A stretch of DNA of 64,000 bases, from contig NZ_JAUSUI010000003.1 of NCBI RefSeq assembly GCF_030813495.1, positions 124,001 through 188,000 of the forward strand. Reading direction: 5' to 3'. A program made the position numbers and the translations under genes. This stretch comes from Ancylobacter polymorphus (GTDB taxonomy: Bacteria; Pseudomonadota; Alphaproteobacteria; Rhizobiales; Xanthobacteraceae). Shown here in pieces: positions 41,812 through 49,782 of this stretch; the first letter of the stretch is position 1, and each line of letters opens with the position of its first letter. The notes beneath the pieces were generated by a model. It was not told where the DNA came from. It was given only the letters and a program-made list of their open reading frames with translations, and ran no database searches.

Positions 41812-43067
41812 GCCGCATAGGTCTCCAGCGCGCGGGCGAGCGCGGCATGGTCGCGGGCATAATCGGCCAGCGGCACGTCGCTCATCGCCGCTTCCCACGC
41901 CTCGCGCAGCGACGCGACGCCCGCCGCCGGGCCGTCGGGATGGGCCATGATGCCGCCGCCGGCGGCGAAGATCAGGTCCGCCGAACCCAGCGCGGCATAG
42001 GTGCCGGGCGCCTGCTTGGCGGATTGGCCGGAGGAGAACACCGGCATGGCGATGCAGGGCTTGTCCTCGAACAGGGGGGTGAGGCACTCGCGGGCGGAGG
42101 CGATCACGCTGTCATCGGCCTCCGAGAACTTGTTGGCGAGGCCGTTGACATGCATGTGGTCGGCCCCCGCCAGCCGCCAGATCTTCTGCCAGGCGACATA
42201 GGACCAGCCGAGCATCGGCGCGCGCGAGAGATAGCCCCAGCCATTGCGGTGGGCGTGCAGCGGCAGTTGCGTGAAGCGGCCCAGCTCGATCATGCCGACA
42301 AGGCCGACCGAGTTGAGGCTGGCCATGACGCAGGTGCCGCCCAGTTCCTGCACGAGATCGTGGCGGCGGCGCATCTGGTCGATTTCGCCGGTGAGGTTGA
42401 AGGCGAACATCACCTTCTTGCCGGTGCGGTCGGCATGGTCGTTGATGACGCGCATCACCGCGCGCACGCGGTCCTCGAAGCGGCAATGCGGGCCGTCGGA
42501 CTGCAATTCGTCGTCCTTGATGAAGTCGATGCCCGCTTCCGCCAGCAGCTTCACGAGGTCCGCCGTCTCGGTCGGCCCGAAGCCGACGCTCGGCTTGACG
42601 ATGGTGCCGATGATCGGCCGGCCCTCGACCCCAGCGAGGCGGCGCGTGCCTTCAATGCCGAATTTCGGCCCGCCATAGGCCTGCGCGAAGTCCTGCGGCA
42701 GGCGGATGTCGAGAAGGCGCAGGCCGGAGAACTGCTTCAGTTCGAACAGATTGCCCGCCACCGTCGCCAGCAGGTTCGGCAGCGAGGGACCGAGATTGTC
42801 CATCGGCCAGGAAAGGGTGACGCGCGCCCGCTGGATCACCCCGCCTGCGGGATGGCCGGCGCCGGGCAGGGAGGGGGCCTCGGCGGTGCCGACGAGTTCC
42901 AGCGCCTCGATGCGGGCGGCGGAGCGCTCCTTCAGTTCCGGCGTCTCGCCGGGAATGGCTACAAAGGTGCCGCTCGACTGTTCGCCCGCCATCGCCTCGG
43001 CGGCGCGGCGGGGATCATAGGCGGTTTCGATGAGATAGTCGGCTTCGATCCGGTGGGGCGCGGGCAT
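41808..43067 (-). CDS. oiaX: RuBisCO-like protein, OiaX-type
   Basis: A 419-aa RuBisCO large-subunit-like protein. Catalytic-site elements are GTIVKPSVGFG with Lys 158, and FIKDDE with Lys 184, Asp 186, Glu 187 (equivalents of the carbamylated-lysine metal site). Downstream ADHMHVNGLANKF replaces the HxH-GK loop, and GGGIMAHPDG is the phosphate loop. With an adjacent DUF1537 kinase and ApnO-like enzyme it fits OiaX, which splits 3-oxo-isoapionate 4-phosphate to 3-phosphoglycerate and glycolate. I chose the ATG at 43067; an in-frame GTG at 43088 would add seven residues. Confidence 0.78.
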   Translation of the reverse strand: MPAPHRIEADYLIETAYDPRRAAEAMAGEQSSGTFVAIPGETPELKERSAARIEALELVGTAEAPSLPGAGHPAGGVIQRARVTLSWPMDNLGPSLPNLLATVAGNLFELKQFSGLRLLDIRLPQDFAQAYGGPKFGIEGTRRLAGVEGRPIIGTIVKPSVGFGPTETADLVKLLAEAGIDFIKDDELQSDGPHCRFEDRVRAVMRVINDHADRTGKKVMFAFNLTGEIDQMRRRHDLVQELGGTCVMASLNSVGLVGMIELGRFTQLPLHAHRNGWGYLSRAPMLGWSYVAWQKIWRLAGADHMHVNGLANKFSEADDSVIASARECLTPLFEDKPCIAMPVFSSGQSAKQAPGTYAALGSADLIFAAGGGIMAHPDGPAAGVASLREAWEAAMSDVPLADYARDHAALARALETYAA

Positions 43068-43184
43068 GCGGCTGTCCTGGCTCGGCACGAAAAGCCGCTC
43101 CGCCGCGCGCTTGCGCGCCGCCGCCTCAGCCTTCCGTGCGTTTCCTCAAGCGGTGAGTCTGTGCTCACTCATATCTTGAGATAG

Positions 43185-43200
43185 TCATTATACCAGTTGC
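43185..43200 (-). promoter_or_regulatory. Extended -10 promoter with shared 16-nt element (oiaX operon)
   Basis: On the minus strand the sequence is GCAACTGGTATAATGA, identical to 29185-29200. TATAAT lies at 43192-43187, giving a leader of about 110 nt to the oiaX ATG. Immediately downstream is a small palindrome TATCT-TG-AGATA (43172-43183). Confidence 0.7.
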
Positions 43201-43275
43201 CGAGAGCGCACAAGGGCGACGCTCTCCATTACCGCAACGGCGGGCGAGGGGGTGATTTCCCCTGCCGAACGTCGA

Positions 43276-43337
43276 TTGACTCGTTCAATAAATCCGCATA
43301 CCGTCTGCGCATGTTCGGTGTTTCTATAAACGGTATG
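43276..43337 (+). promoter_or_regulatory. Promoter and inverted repeat ahead of the MerR-XRE-cupin-racemase gene
   Basis: TTGACT (43276-43281), 17 nt, TACCGT (43299-43304) form a possible promoter. An 8-bp inverted repeat CATACCGT (43297-43304)/ACGGTATG (43330-43337), with arms 25 nt apart, overlaps the -10 and ends 8 nt before the start codon. This suits autoregulation by the regulator encoded at 43346. Confidence 0.4.
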
Positions 43338-43345
43338 TAGACCGC

Positions 43346-45235
43346 ATGACCCAGCCGGCCGCCCGCTTCCCCTTCTCCATCGGCCATGTCGCCAAGGTGA
43401 CCGGCATTGCGGTGTCGACCCTGCGCTCCTGGGAAAATCAGGGCCTGCTGACCCCCAGCAAGTCGGCGGGCGGGCATCGTTCCTATGGCGAGGCCGAGAT
43501 CGAGCGGGTGCGCCGCATCGACCGCATGCGCCGGGTCGACGGCCAGAGCCTTTCCGCCATCCGCCGGCTGCTCGACAGCGAGGAAGAGGCCGCGCCCGCG
43601 CCTGAAGGCGAGGCGGCGCCGGTCGCCTTCAACCATCTCGGCGCCCGCGTGCGCGGCCTGCGCCAGGAAGCGGGCATGTCGCTGCGCGAGCTGTCCGAGC
43701 GCACCGACATCGCCACCTCGCATCTCTCCATGTTCGAGCGCGGCGTCGCCTTCCTTTCCCCGGCGCGGCTCAACGCCATCGCCGAAGTGTTCGGCCGCAC
43801 GCTGGCGGAACTGCTCGGCGGCACCAAGGGGCGGGATTTCCCCGTGGTGCGTCGGGGGCAGGGGCGCATCGTCGGCTCCTTCGGCCCCGGCGTCACCATC
43901 GAGCAGCTCACCGTCTCGCAGCGGCTGATGGACGCCGAAGTGTGGACCATCGACCCCGACCGCGAGAGCGACGGTTTCTACGCCCATGAGGGCGAGGAAC
44001 TGATCTATGTGCTGGAAGGCTCTCTGGAGCTCGCGCTCGCCGACCGCGACGCCGAGGTGCTGAACCCCGGCGATGGCGCCTATTTCAACAGCCGCATCGC
44101 CCATCGCTGGCGCAACACCGGCCCGGTGCCGGCCAAGGTGCTGTGGATCAACACCGACAGCGACCGCCTTTCCTCAATGAGCTTCGAGCGCACCGACCGC
44201 CGGCTCGGCCTCGGCGCCGGCATCGGCGAGGGCATTGGCGAGGGCGCGCTCAGCCTGGAACTGCCCTCGGGCGCGCGCACCTTCCGCGTCATCGAAACCC
44301 ATACCGAGGGCCATCCGACGCATATTCTCATCGAGCCGCTGGAAGGGCTGGACGCCGACAGCGTCGCCGGCAAGGCCCGCCAGTTTGCCGAGCGCTATGA
44401 CAGCCTGCGCCCGATGCTGCTGCACGAGCCGCGCGGCCATTCCGGCGCCTTCGGTCTGGTGCCGGTGGCCTCCAGCGCGGCGGATTTCGGCGCCTTCTTC
44501 ATCTCCTCCTATGGCTATCCGGGCCTGTGCGGTCACGCCATCATGGGCTACACGGCCGCGCTGCGCGCGCTCGGCCGCCTCACCCGCCACAAGCGCTTCA
44601 CCATCGAGGTGCCGAACGGCATCCTCAGCGTCGAGGTCGGGGTGGACGGCGACGCCGACGCCATCGCCCTCGACATGCCGCCCGCCCTCATTACTGAAGT
44701 GGGCCGGCGGGTGGCGATCGACGGGCTGGAACTCGATGTCGCCATCGCCATGTGCGGCGACTGCACCGCGCTCGTCGATGCGCAGGCCGCCGGGCTGACG
44801 CTGGAGGCGGGCCATATCGACCGGCTGCTCGCTCTTGGCGAGAGCCTGCGCCGTCATCTCAACGAGGCGCTGCCGCGCCGGCGCGGGGCGCAGCCCAGCG
44901 TCGATTCCGTGCTGTTCCACGGCACTGACGAGGCCGGCGCGGTGCGCCAGTTCCTCGCCATTGATCGCCAGAAATTCGACCGCTCGCCCGGCGTCGCCGG
45001 CCTTGCCTGCCTGCTCGCCTTGCGCGCCGCCACCGGCGCCGCGCAGCCGGGGGCGCGGCTCGACGCGGTCAGCCTGTTCGGCGGGCGTCTGTCCGGCGAA
45101 CTCATCACCCTGACCCACGGCGCCGGCGGTGCCGTGGCTGCCACGACCCGGATCACGGGACGCGCGCACCTCAAAGCCGTGGCGACGCTCATCCAGGAGA
45201 TGGGCGATCCGCTCGGCAGCGGCTTCCTGCGATAG
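43346..45235 (+). CDS. Fused regulator: MerR HTH + XRE HTH + cupin + degenerate proline racemase
   Basis: A 629-aa protein of four modules. Residues 9-78: MerR-type winged helix (IGHVAKVTGIAVSTLRSWENQGLL, GGHRSYGEAEIERV). Residues 96-158: XRE helix-turn-helix (VRGLRQEAGMSLRELSERT, LSMFERG). Residues 197-268: cupin (ESDGFYAHEGEELIYVLEG, LNPGDGAYF). Residues 312-629: proline-racemase fold. That last domain keeps the first catalytic cysteine (Cys 395, LCGHAIMG), but the second motif is DRSPGVAG with Gly 549 where enzymes have Cys, so it is probably a ligand sensor. It resembles the enzyme at 52975 most. The ABC importer begins 41 nt downstream. It likely controls the 45-55 kb operon. Confidence 0.88.
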   Translation: MTQPAARFPFSIGHVAKVTGIAVSTLRSWENQGLLTPSKSAGGHRSYGEAEIERVRRIDRMRRVDGQSLSAIRRLLDSEEEAAPAPEGEAAPVAFNHLGARVRGLRQEAGMSLRELSERTDIATSHLSMFERGVAFLSPARLNAIAEVFGRTLAELLGGTKGRDFPVVRRGQGRIVGSFGPGVTIEQLTVSQRLMDAEVWTIDPDRESDGFYAHEGEELIYVLEGSLELALADRDAEVLNPGDGAYFNSRIAHRWRNTGPVPAKVLWINTDSDRLSSMSFERTDRRLGLGAGIGEGIGEGALSLELPSGARTFRVIETHTEGHPTHILIEPLEGLDADSVAGKARQFAERYDSLRPMLLHEPRGHSGAFGLVPVASSAADFGAFFISSYGYPGLCGHAIMGYTAALRALGRLTRHKRFTIEVPNGILSVEVGVDGDADAIALDMPPALITEVGRRVAIDGLELDVAIAMCGDCTALVDAQAAGLTLEAGHIDRLLALGESLRRHLNEALPRRRGAQPSVDSVLFHGTDEAGAVRQFLAIDRQKFDRSPGVAGLACLLALRAATGAAQPGARLDAVSLFGGRLSGELITLTHGAGGAVAATTRITGRAHLKAVATLIQEMGDPLGSGFLR

Positions 45236-45276
45236 GCCTCGCCTCAACACCAAACCAGAGAACTAGGGAACCGACG

Positions 45277-46152
45277 ATGACCACCGCCTCGTCCCTCCGG
45301 CCGTCTCCGGCCGCCGGCTCGCTTTTCCGCTCTTTCGTCCTCATGTTCGTGGGCGCCGTCGTGCTGGCGCTCTCGACCTTCCAGTCCGCCTTCGCCGCCG
45401 ATCCGAACCTCGTGCTCGACCGCATCCGCAAGAGCGGCGAGCTGCGCGTGCCGGTCATGATCGGCGAGGAGCCCGGCTATATCCGCGACCGCAACACCGG
45501 CGCGTGGAGCGGCTTCTACATGGACTGGGCGAACGACATCGCCACGCTGCTCAACGTGAAGGTCGTGCCGGTTGAAACCACCTGGGGCAACCTCGCCGCC
45601 GACTTCCAGGCCAATAAGATCGACATTGCCTTCGGCCTGAACCCGAACCCCAAGCGCGGCCTGGTGGTGGACTATCTCAGCGTACCGCTGTTCACCGATG
45701 CCTGGGCCATCGTCACCAAGCCGGGCTTCGCCAAGAAGACCTGGGCCGAACTGAACGACCCGTCGGTGCGCATCGTCGTGCAGAAGGGCGGCACGATGCA
45801 GGTCGTCGCCGAGGCGCTGACGCCCAAGGCCAACATCATCGTGGTGGAAGACCGCCCGCTCGGCATCATGGAGCTGCAGGCCAACCGCGCCGACGCCATG
45901 ATCCTCGCCGTGTTCGACGCCATCGACGTGTCCAAGGCGATCAACGGCCAGATCGTGCTGCCGAGCCCGATGCTGCTTAACCCCGCGACCATCGGCATGC
46001 GCCGCGAGGAAGGCAATGAGGGCTACGAGAACTGGCTCACCAACTGGGTGAACCAGCAGCGCGCCCTCGGCCTCGCCCAGGGCAAGCTGCGCAAGGCCTT
46101 CGAGGCCCGCGGCATCGACCTCTCCGTGCTGCCGGCCGAGTTCAACTTCTGA
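45277..46152 (+). CDS. Amino-acid ABC transporter binding protein
   Basis: A 291-aa family 3 extracellular solute-binding protein (PAAT class). A long signal peptide (to about residue 41, SAFA) is followed by LDRIRKSGELRVPVMIGEEPGYIRDRNTGAWSGFYMDWANDIA and NKIDIAFGLNPNPKRGL, typical of polar amino-acid receptors. It lies 41 nt behind the fused regulator and starts the structural part of the operon. The ligand is probably hydroxyproline or another proline-like amino acid, by neighbourhood only. Confidence 0.85.
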   Translation: MTTASSLRPSPAAGSLFRSFVLMFVGAVVLALSTFQSAFAADPNLVLDRIRKSGELRVPVMIGEEPGYIRDRNTGAWSGFYMDWANDIATLLNVKVVPVETTWGNLAADFQANKIDIAFGLNPNPKRGLVVDYLSVPLFTDAWAIVTKPGFAKKTWAELNDPSVRIVVQKGGTMQVVAEALTPKANIIVVEDRPLGIMELQANRADAMILAVFDAIDVSKAINGQIVLPSPMLLNPATIGMRREEGNEGYENWLTNWVNQQRALGLAQGKLRKAFEARGIDLSVLPAEFNF

Positions 46153-46179
46153 CGTCGTCCCCCTCGTCGACGTTACCTA

Positions 46180-46206
46180 CGGTGCCGGCGCCTGCCGCCG
46201 GCACCG
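46180..46206 (+). other. Hairpin between binding-protein and permease genes
   Basis: A perfect 10-bp stem, CGGTGCCGGC (46180-46189) and GCCGGCACCG (46197-46206), with a 7-nt loop, lies in the 85-nt gap behind the binding-protein stop. It is the usual place for a hairpin that stabilises the binding-protein message. A short pyrimidine run follows, but not a true U-tract. Confidence 0.55.
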
Positions 46207-46237
46207 GCCTTTCCCTCCCCCGCAAGGTCGCTGCGCC

Positions 46238-46885
46238 GTGTTCGACTGGTCCGTCATCACCCAAAACGCCCATCTGTTCGCCTGGGGACTGGTCGTCACC
46301 CTCGAATACACGGTGATCACCTGCGTCCTCGGCCTGATCGTCGGGCTGCTGATCGCGCTGGTGCAGCTCTCGCCGCTCAAGGCGCTGCGCATCATCGGCA
46401 TGCTGTTCGTGGAATTCTTCCGCAACGTGCCGCTGCTGGTGTGGCTGCTGTGGAGCTATTACGCGCTGCCGATCTTCGCCGGCATCAATATTTCCAAACA
46501 GGCCGCCGGCATTCTCGCCCTCAGCCTCTATGGCGGCGCCTATTACGCCGAGATCCTGCGCGCCGGCATCCAGTCGCTCGACCACGGGCAGGCGGACGCG
46601 GCCAAGGCGCTCGGCATGCGCTCCTGGCAGGCGATGCGCCGCATCATCCTGCCCCAGGCGCTGCGGCAGATGGTGCCCCCGCTCGCCGGCCAGACCATCA
46701 TCCAGATGAAGAACACGACGCTGCTCTCGGTGCTCACGGTGCCGGACCTGCTCTATCAGGCGAGCTACGTCTCCTCCTTCACCTACCGGCCGATGGAGGT
46801 CTACACCGTGGTCGGCCTCATCTTCCTCGCCGTTCTCATTCCCTCCAACTATCTCGCGCGCCGGCTCGAGATGCGCCGTCACTGA
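46238..46885 (+). CDS. Amino-acid ABC transporter permease
   Basis: A 215-aa HisM/GlnP-type permease starting at a GTG (46238). [25 protein letters not shown] is the first core helix, and [29 protein letters not shown] is the EAA coupling loop (about 104-132). Only one permease gene is present, so the channel should be a homodimer. It lies 14 nt before the ATPase gene. Confidence 0.9.
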   Translation: MFDWSVITQNAHLFAWGLVVTLEYTVITCVLGLIVGLLIALVQLSPLKALRIIGMLFVEFFRNVPLLVWLLWSYYALPIFAGINISKQAAGILALSLYGGAYYAEILRAGIQSLDHGQADAAKALGMRSWQAMRRIILPQALRQMVPPLAGQTIIQMKNTTLLSVLTVPDLLYQASYVSSFTYRPMEVYTVVGLIFLAVLIPSNYLARRLEMRRH

Positions 46886-46899
46886 GAGGGGGCCCCGCC

Positions 46900-47721
46900 A
46901 TGACCCGTCTTCCCGCCGACGCCCCCGCGCTGGTCGAAGTGCGCCAGGTGCGCAAGTGCTACGGCTCGCATGAAGTGCTGCGCGGCATCGATCTCACCGT
47001 CTATCCCGGCGAGGTGGTGGCGCTGCTGGGCTCCTCCGGCTCCGGCAAGACCACGCTGCTGCGCTGCGTCAACCTGCTGGAACAGCCGACCTCCGGCCGC
47101 ATCGTCGTCGATGGCTCGGCCATCTTCGACCGGGCGCCGGATGGCCGCGACAATGCCCGCATCAGCGGCCGCGAGGTCGCCGCCATGCGCAGCCGCGTCG
47201 GCATGGTGTTCCAGCAGTTCAACCTGTTCCCGCACATGAACGTGCTGGCGAATGTGATGGAAGGCCCCCGCACCGTGCTGGGCGAGGACGACGCCACCAA
47301 CCGCGCCCGCGCCATGGATCTGCTCGCCAAGGTCGGCATGGCCGAATTCGCCAACCGCATGCCCGGCCGGCTGTCGGGCGGGCAGAAGCAGCGCGTCTCC
47401 ATCGCCCGCGCGCTGAATATGCGCCCCTCGCTGATGCTGTTCGACGAGCCGACCTCCGCGCTCGACCCGGAACTGGTCGGCGAGGTGCTCAACACCATGA
47501 TTACGCTGGCCCGCGAGGGGATGACGATGCTGGTCGTCACCCATGAGCTGGGCTTCGCGCTGGAGGTCGCCACCCGCGTCGTGTTCCTGGATCAGGGCGC
47601 GATCTGCGCCCAGGGCACGCCGCAGGAGGTGCTGCTGCATCCCACGAATGAGCGCGTGCGCGCCTTCGTCAACCGTTTCCACGCCACCGCCGAGCTGATG
47701 CGCCCGCTGCTTCAGACCTGA
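46900..47721 (+). CDS. Amino-acid ABC transporter ATP-binding protein
   Basis: A 273-aa GlnQ/HisP-type ATPase. Walker A is GSSGSGKTT, the Q-loop is [11 protein letters not shown], the signature is [15 protein letters not shown], Walker B is [14 protein letters not shown], and the switch His is in VVTHELGFA. It completes the importer formed with the two preceding genes. Confidence 0.93.
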   Translation: MTRLPADAPALVEVRQVRKCYGSHEVLRGIDLTVYPGEVVALLGSSGSGKTTLLRCVNLLEQPTSGRIVVDGSAIFDRAPDGRDNARISGREVAAMRSRVGMVFQQFNLFPHMNVLANVMEGPRTVLGEDDATNRARAMDLLAKVGMAEFANRMPGRLSGGQKQRVSIARALNMRPSLMLFDEPTSALDPELVGEVLNTMITLAREGMTMLVVTHELGFALEVATRVVFLDQGAICAQGTPQEVLLHPTNERVRAFVNRFHATAELMRPLLQT

Positions 47722-47829
47722 CGCGCCGCCCGGCGCCTTCCGCACCTCAAACGTCCTTTCGCGCGGGGCCGCGTGCCGCGCCACGCCCCCGCTCTGTCCC
47801 GACACAGCCTTCCTGAAACGAGACCGCAC

Positions 47830-48738
47830 ATGAGCAAGACCAACTGGCAGGGCATCCACAGTGTCCTCGTCACCCCCTTCCTGCCCGAGGGGCCGATCGA
47901 TTTCCCGCGCTTCGAGGCTCTGGCCGAGGCCAATATCGCCAATGGCGCCGACGGCCTCATCGTCTGCGGCTCGACCGGCGAATTCTATGCCATGAGCGTC
48001 GCCGAGCGGGTGAAGCTGTTCGAGGCGACGGTGAAGGTCGCCGCCGGCCGCGTGCCGGTGCTGGCGGGCGTCTCCGATCTTCACACCGATGTGGTGCTGG
48101 AACTCACCAAGGCCGCCGAGACCACGGGCTGCGACGGCATCCTCGCTTTGCCGCCGATCTACGCCAAGCCGGACCTGCGCGAGGCCGAGCATTTCTACCG
48201 CCGCATCTGCGCCGCCTCCGGCCTGCCGGTCATGCTCTACAACAGCCCGGTGCGTATCGGCGTCAACATCACGCCCGATCTGGTGGCGCGCCTCGCCGAG
48301 ATTCCGAACGTCGTCGCCATCAAGGATTCCTCCGGCGACATCCAGCAGGTCGCCGAGCTGTGCCAGAAGGTGAAGGGCGAGCTGGCGGTGTTCGTCGGCT
48401 ATGAGACGATGATCCGCTCCTCGCTGCCGCTCGGCGTGGTCGGCGTGGTCGCCATGGCGCACCAGCTCTCCGGCCGCCTCGTGCGCGCCTATTTCGACGC
48501 CTGCGCCGCGGGCGATGCCGCCACCGCCGACCGTCTGGAGCCGGCGCTGTTCGCCATCTACCGCTGCTTCAAGAGCGGCAGCTTCTATGCCGGCATCAAG
48601 GCGGCGATGAACGCGCTCGGCCAGCCGGTCGGCATTCCGCGCGAGCCGCTGCTGCCCTTCACCGACGCGCAGCAGGCCAATGTGGCGAAGATCCTCGCCG
48701 AGGCCGATGTCGCCGCCCTCATCAACACGCTCGCCTGA
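47830..48738 (+). CDS. DapA family lyase/deaminase (HypD-like role)
   Basis: A 302-aa class I aldolase of the dihydrodipicolinate synthase family. The Schiff-base lysine is Lys 165 in VAIKDSSG, the catalytic tyrosine is Tyr 137 in MLYNSP, and GSTGEFYAMS is the substrate loop. In hydroxyproline catabolism a family member (HypD) deaminates and dehydrates pyrroline-4-hydroxy-2-carboxylate to 2-oxoglutarate semialdehyde. The location between an amino-acid importer and an epimerase fits that role, but related keto-acid lyases cannot be excluded. The ATG at 47830 gives the normal family length. Confidence 0.82.
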   Translation: MSKTNWQGIHSVLVTPFLPEGPIDFPRFEALAEANIANGADGLIVCGSTGEFYAMSVAERVKLFEATVKVAAGRVPVLAGVSDLHTDVVLELTKAAETTGCDGILALPPIYAKPDLREAEHFYRRICAASGLPVMLYNSPVRIGVNITPDLVARLAEIPNVVAIKDSSGDIQQVAELCQKVKGELAVFVGYETMIRSSLPLGVVGVVAMAHQLSGRLVRAYFDACAAGDAATADRLEPALFAIYRCFKSGSFYAGIKAAMNALGQPVGIPREPLLPFTDAQQANVAKILAEADVAALINTLA

Positions 48739-48750
48739 ACGGACATTCTC

Positions 48751-49758
48751 ATGCGCTCGACCCGCATCATCCAGGGCATCGATTCCCACACCGCCGGCTG
48801 CCCGCTGCGCCTCATCACCTCGGGCTTCGGGCCGATCCGCGGCGCCACCATGGTGGAAAAGCGCGCCGACCTGATGAGCCGCGACTGGCTGCGCCAGCTC
48901 GTGCTGTTCGAGCCGCGCGGCTCGTTCAACATGCCGGCCGCCGTGCTCACCGAAGCCTGCTCGCCCGACGCCGATATCGGCATGCTCATTCTTGAGCCGG
49001 ACACCTATCCCCCCATGTGCGGCCACTGCGCCATGGCGGTCGCCACCATCGCCGTTGAGGCCGGCTACATTACCGCGCAGGAAGGCGAGACGCTGGTGCG
49101 GCTCGACACCCCGGCCGGTGTCGTCCCGGCGCGGGTCAAGGTGGAGAACGGCCGCGCCGTCGCCGTCACGCTGGAGATGCCGCTGAGTTTCCTCTACCAG
49201 CGCGACGTGTTCGTCGAGACCAAGAGCTTCGGCAAGGTGCGCGCCGACATCGCCTTCGGCGGCGATTTCTACCTCATCGTCAAGGGAGCCGACCTCGGCC
49301 TCGACCTCACCACGGACAATGCCTGGGCGCTGGTGAGCGCGGCGGCGGAGCTGCGCGCCGGGCTGAAGGACATTCCGGTCCAGCACCCCACGCTCGCCCA
49401 TGTCAACGAGATCTACCAGATCGAGATCGTCGGCGAGGGTGACGGCGTGAGGTTCGACGGCAAGAATGTCGTGGTGTGCCCGCCGACCGTGATCGACCGC
49501 TCGCCCTGCGGCACCGGCACCGCCTCGCGCATGGCGATGCTGCACGGCAAGGGCGAGCTGAAGGTGGGCGACATTTTCCGCCATGCCGGCATTCTCGACA
49601 CGGTGTTCACCGGCGAGATCCATGGCGAGGCCACCGTCGGCGACCTGCCGGCGATCCGCTGCACCGTCACCGGCTCGGCCTATCTCACCGGCAGCTTCAA
49701 CTTCTTCCTCGATCCCAATGACCCGTTCCAGCAGGGCTTCCGCCTGACCGGCGTCTGA
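48751..49758 (+). CDS. Proline racemase family protein, probable hydroxyproline 2-epimerase
   Basis: A 335-aa enzyme with both catalytic cysteines: Cys 90 in PPMCGHCAMA and Cys 253 in DRSPCGTGT. The opening IDSHTAGCPLRLITSGF is the family N-terminus. Having Cys rather than Thr/Ser at the second site favours epimerase or racemase over trans-3-hydroxyproline dehydratase. It starts 12 nt after the DapA-family gene. The substrate is probably trans-4-hydroxy-L-proline or a close analogue, inferred from context. Confidence 0.85.
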   Translation: MRSTRIIQGIDSHTAGCPLRLITSGFGPIRGATMVEKRADLMSRDWLRQLVLFEPRGSFNMPAAVLTEACSPDADIGMLILEPDTYPPMCGHCAMAVATIAVEAGYITAQEGETLVRLDTPAGVVPARVKVENGRAVAVTLEMPLSFLYQRDVFVETKSFGKVRADIAFGGDFYLIVKGADLGLDLTTDNAWALVSAAAELRAGLKDIPVQHPTLAHVNEIYQIEIVGEGDGVRFDGKNVVVCPPTVIDRSPCGTGTASRMAMLHGKGELKVGDIFRHAGILDTVFTGEIHGEATVGDLPAIRCTVTGSAYLTGSFNFFLDPNDPFQQGFRLTGV

Positions 49759-49782
49759 GGAAACGGGTTCAAGGAGAGGCTC

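Noticed and set aside
48751-49758. Calling this racemase-family gene a trans-3-hydroxyproline dehydratase
   Set aside because: Dehydratases replace the second catalytic cysteine; here Cys 253 is present.
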